From the NCBI GenBank assembly GCA_017882835.1, contig JADGOU010000123.1, positions 1 through 8,081 on the forward strand: a stretch of DNA of 8,081 nt, in the 5' to 3' direction. The notes beneath the pieces are model-generated. The model had not been told where the DNA came from and ran no database searches. It worked only from the letters and a program-made list of their open reading frames with translations. A program made the position numbers and the translations under genes. Below are positions 6,116-8,081 of this stretch, piece by piece (the stretch's first letter is position 1; each line of letters opens with the position of its first letter). The stretch comes from Frankiaceae bacterium (GTDB lineage Bacteria; Actinomycetota; Actinomycetes; JADGOU01).

Positions 6116-7011
6116 GGTCCGGTCGGTGCGGGTTGCGGCGCTGCCGTCCGGTGCAGGAAGTCCACCACCAGCGGCACGATCTCCGCGGCGGCGTCTTCGA
6201 GCACGTAGTGCGCGGCGTCGGGGAACCGGTGCACCTCCGCCTGCGGGTAGATCTGCTCCCACCGGGCCAGGATGCGTTCGTCGAAGACGAAGTCCCGCAT
6301 CCCCCAGCAGATCAACACCGGCCGGTCCCGGAACAGCGCGAGCCGCTCCTCGATCCGAGCCAGCACGGCGTAGCCGGAGTCCGTCGGCCGCAGCGGCATG
6401 TCGCGAACGAAGCGCAGCACCGCGACCCGGTGCGCCGGGGAGTCGTACGGCGCGAGGTAGCCGCGACGGATGGCCCGGGGCATCCGTCGCCGCACCGCTA
6501 GGTAGGTGGCCCCGCGAGCGAACGCGTTGCCCAGCAGCACGGCCACGTCGCCGAGCACCGGCACCCGGGTGGCGGTCAACGCCAGCGGCAATCGCATCCC
6601 GGCGGGCATCGGGAACGCCCCGGTGTTGAGCAGCACGATGCCGGCCACCTGCTCCGGGTGCGCCACCGCCCAGCCCATCCCGATCGCGCCGCCCCAGTCG
6701 TGCAGCACCACCGTGACCGGTTCCCCGGGATCGACCTCGGCCATGAACCGGCTCAGGTCCTCGATCCGCCGGGCCAGGGTGTACGGGTAGGCCTTCGCCG
6801 GCGGCTTGGCCGACCGACCCATCCCGATATGGTCCGGGCAGATCACCCGGTAGCCGGCGGCGGGCAGCGCGGTCAGCAGCGAGCGGAAGTAGAAGCCCCA
6901 GGTCGGGTTGCCGTGCACCAGCAGCACTGGCGGCCCGGACCCTTCGTCGACATAGGCGTAGTCCAAGCCGTCGAGGTCGAACCGGCGGCGGGCAAAGGGA
7001 AACAGGTTCAC
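6112..7011 (-). CDS. oleB: OleB, beta-lactone decarboxylase (alpha/beta-hydrolase, haloalkane dehalogenase-like)
   Basis: A 299-residue alpha/beta-hydrolase. HGNPTWGFYFRS (33-44) provides the oxyanion region with N35. HDWGG (104-108) holds the nucleophilic aspartate D105 in place of the serine of ordinary esterases. A probable acid is D240 in WGMRD, and the base is H268 in DAAHYV. This Asp nucleophile followed by Trp is shared by haloalkane dehalogenases and OleB. OleB converts the cis-beta-lactone from OleC into a cis-olefin plus CO2, the last step of the pathway. The start is GTG 7011, overlapping the oleA stop as GTGA, so the protein begins just before the conserved FPF...DLDGL segment; there is no independent Shine-Dalgarno. 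By sequence alone haloalkane dehalogenase would be an alternative, but the position between oleA and oleC settles it. Its presence argues for an olefin product, not a retained beta-lactone as in nocardiolactone-type clusters. Confidence 0.92.
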   Translation of the reverse strand: MNLFPFARRRFDLDGLDYAYVDEGSGPPVLLVHGNPTWGFYFRSLLTALPAAGYRVICPDHIGMGRSAKPPAKAYPYTLARRIEDLSRFMAEVDPGEPVTVVLHDWGGAIGMGWAVAHPEQVAGIVLLNTGAFPMPAGMRLPLALTATRVPVLGDVAVLLGNAFARGATYLAVRRRMPRAIRRGYLAPYDSPAHRVAVLRFVRDMPLRPTDSGYAVLARIEERLALFRDRPVLICWGMRDFVFDERILARWEQIYPQAEVHRFPDAAHYVLEDAAAEIVPLVVDFLHRTAAPQPAPTGP

Positions 7012-8036
7012 CAGACGATCTCGGCGGCGGCCGCGTTGATCCCGCTCCCGATGCCCATCAGGGCCACCCGGTCGCCGGGCTGCAACCCGCCGTCCGCGGC
7101 GGCCTTGGACACCACTGTCGGCACCGCCGCCGGACCCATGTTGCCGAACCGCGGGAAGATCAACGGGAACTTGGCGAAATCCAGGCCGAACCGGTCGCAC
7201 ATCGCCCGGGTGTGCACCAGGCTCACCTGGTGCAGGGCGTAGAGGTCGAAGCCGGCCGGGTCCCAGCCGAAGGTGTCCACGGCCTCCTTCCAGGTCAGGG
7301 CGCCGATCTCCAGGCCCGCCTCCAGCAGCGCGCCGGTGTCGGTCTTCATCTCGTCCCACTGCCCAGTGCACAGCAAGGCGTGCTCGGTTGCGGCCCGGCT
7401 CAGGCCACCCAGGAAGGCGTGTCCGCCGTCGACGGTTCCGCGCTGCGACAGCACCATGGCGACCGCCCCGGAACCGAGCGTCAAGGTGGCGAACTGCTCG
7501 CGGAACACCGCCGGGTCGCGGGTCGCCTGCAGCCGGGTGATCGTCGACTCGATGGCGAACCGGCTGGTCTCGCCGTCGACCACCAGGCCGTGTTGGATCT
7601 CGCCGCGCTCGATCAGTCCGGACACGACGTTCATCCCGTTCAGGAAGCCCAGGCAGGCGTTGCCGATGTCCATGTTGACCGCCGCCGTCGGCAGGCCGAG
7701 CCGGCCGTGCACGATGCTCGCGGTCGACGGCTCGACGTAGTCACGGCTGACCGAGGTATTCACCAGCGCGCCGATCACCGAGCGGTCGAGTCCGCTGGCG
7801 GCCAGCGCCTGCTCGCCGGCGTCGGCGGCCACGGTGCTCGGCATCTCACCGACGTCCCAGAATCGGCGCTCCTGCACTCCGGCTAGGCCGGCGAGCAGCC
7901 CCGGACGGATCCTCATTCGCTCCATCGTCGGCGCCAGCTGCTCTTCGATCTCGGCCGAGGTGACGATGTGCGGTGCGTCGACGTGGGCAAGGCCGGAGAT
8001 GACCACATCACCGAACCGCTGACCAGAGTTGGGCAA
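7008..8036 (-). CDS. oleA: OleA, fatty acyl-CoA head-to-head condensing enzyme (thiolase superfamily)
   Basis: A 342-residue KAS III-like protein. The catalytic triad is visible as C128 in GNACLGFLNGM, H269 in YALHQVS and N299 in FGNMGPAAVP; E102 in RDYVEPSTAS matches the glutamate donated across the dimer interface in characterised OleA. OleA performs a non-decarboxylative Claisen condensation of two fatty acyl-CoAs to a 2-alkyl-3-keto acid, which fixes the chain lengths of the final alkene. FabH was considered, but the VEPSTAS motif, the PRFGNMGP motif and the oleBCD neighbours favour OleA. The chosen start is TTG 8036, preceded by GGGGG (8048-8044) seven bases upstream as a possible Shine-Dalgarno, and its product begins like known OleA N-termini. 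GTG 8006 is an alternative start. The frame remains open to the window edge with no ATG or GTG. The stop overlaps the oleB start (GTGA). Confidence 0.94.
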   Translation of the reverse strand: MPNSGQRFGDVVISGLAHVDAPHIVTSAEIEEQLAPTMERMRIRPGLLAGLAGVQERRFWDVGEMPSTVAADAGEQALAASGLDRSVIGALVNTSVSRDYVEPSTASIVHGRLGLPTAAVNMDIGNACLGFLNGMNVVSGLIERGEIQHGLVVDGETSRFAIESTITRLQATRDPAVFREQFATLTLGSGAVAMVLSQRGTVDGGHAFLGGLSRAATEHALLCTGQWDEMKTDTGALLEAGLEIGALTWKEAVDTFGWDPAGFDLYALHQVSLVHTRAMCDRFGLDFAKFPLIFPRFGNMGPAAVPTVVSKAAADGGLQPGDRVALMGIGSGINAAAAEIVW

Positions 8037-8081
8037 GTCGGGACCCCCAATGGCGGCCGGGCCCCAACCGGAGCGCCGTTG
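8037..8081. other. Upstream edge of oleA, nothing assigned
   Basis: These 45 bases lie upstream of the proposed oleA TTG. Apart from the G-run at 8048-8044 that may serve as a ribosome binding site, I see no promoter hexamers or gene. The operon promoter is probably right of the window. Confidence 0.4.

Noticed and set aside
6115..6262. Upstream extension of the oleC frame
   Set aside because: The extra residues are Arg/Gly-rich and lie within the oleB coding end; the GTG at 6115 matches the GTGA pattern of oleA/oleB and the expected OleC N-terminus.
7011..7371. Upstream extension of the oleB frame
   Set aside because: The added sequence is out-of-frame oleA; OleB homology begins at the FPF segment right after GTG 7011.
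7008..8036. oleA as FabH of fatty acid synthesis
   Set aside because: The VEPSTAS glutamate motif, the PRFGNMGP motif and the oleBCD context fit OleA better.

Overview
The window is high-GC DNA with dense genes, overlapping start and stop codons, mostly GTG/TTG starts and strong GC preference at third codon positions. This suggests an actinobacterium; I cannot name the genus. The protein families agree: a DUF58/VWA pair like the mycobacterial moxR-associated genes, and an actinobacterial-looking SulP transporter.

Left part (1-1252, + strand): the 3' end of a DUF58 gene, joined by an ATGA overlap to a membrane-anchored VWA-domain protein with a MIDAS metal site. The MoxR ATPase usual for this set would lie left of the window.

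Main part (8036 down to 1282, - strand): a probable six-gene transcription unit in the order oleA - oleB - oleC - oleD - osmC-like - sulP-like. oleABCD is a complete pathway for long-chain olefins. OleA condenses two fatty acyl-CoAs head to head, OleD reduces the beta-keto acid, OleC closes the beta-lactone with ATP, and OleB removes CO2 to leave a cis internal alkene. The key catalytic residues of all four are visible. oleB and oleC are separate genes here, not the oleBC fusion known from several actinobacteria such as Micrococcus luteus. oleA/oleB and oleB/oleC each overlap by GTGA. After a 53-bp gap comes an OsmC-family peroxidase, the only gene in the unit with an ATG and a clear Shine-Dalgarno, and then a SulP anion transporter with a C-terminal STAS domain. 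The operon promoter is probably right of the window.

The most unusual sequence-level signals are two perfect short tandem duplications, each sitting on a gene end. A 17-bp duplication at oleC/oleD appears to have split an ancestral GTGA overlap. It leaves a 6-codon mini-ORF linked by GTGA on both sides. A 19-bp duplication covers the sulP stop codon at the convergent junction with the VWA gene and places two small hairpins there. I found no RNA genes, CRISPR arrays or mobile elements.
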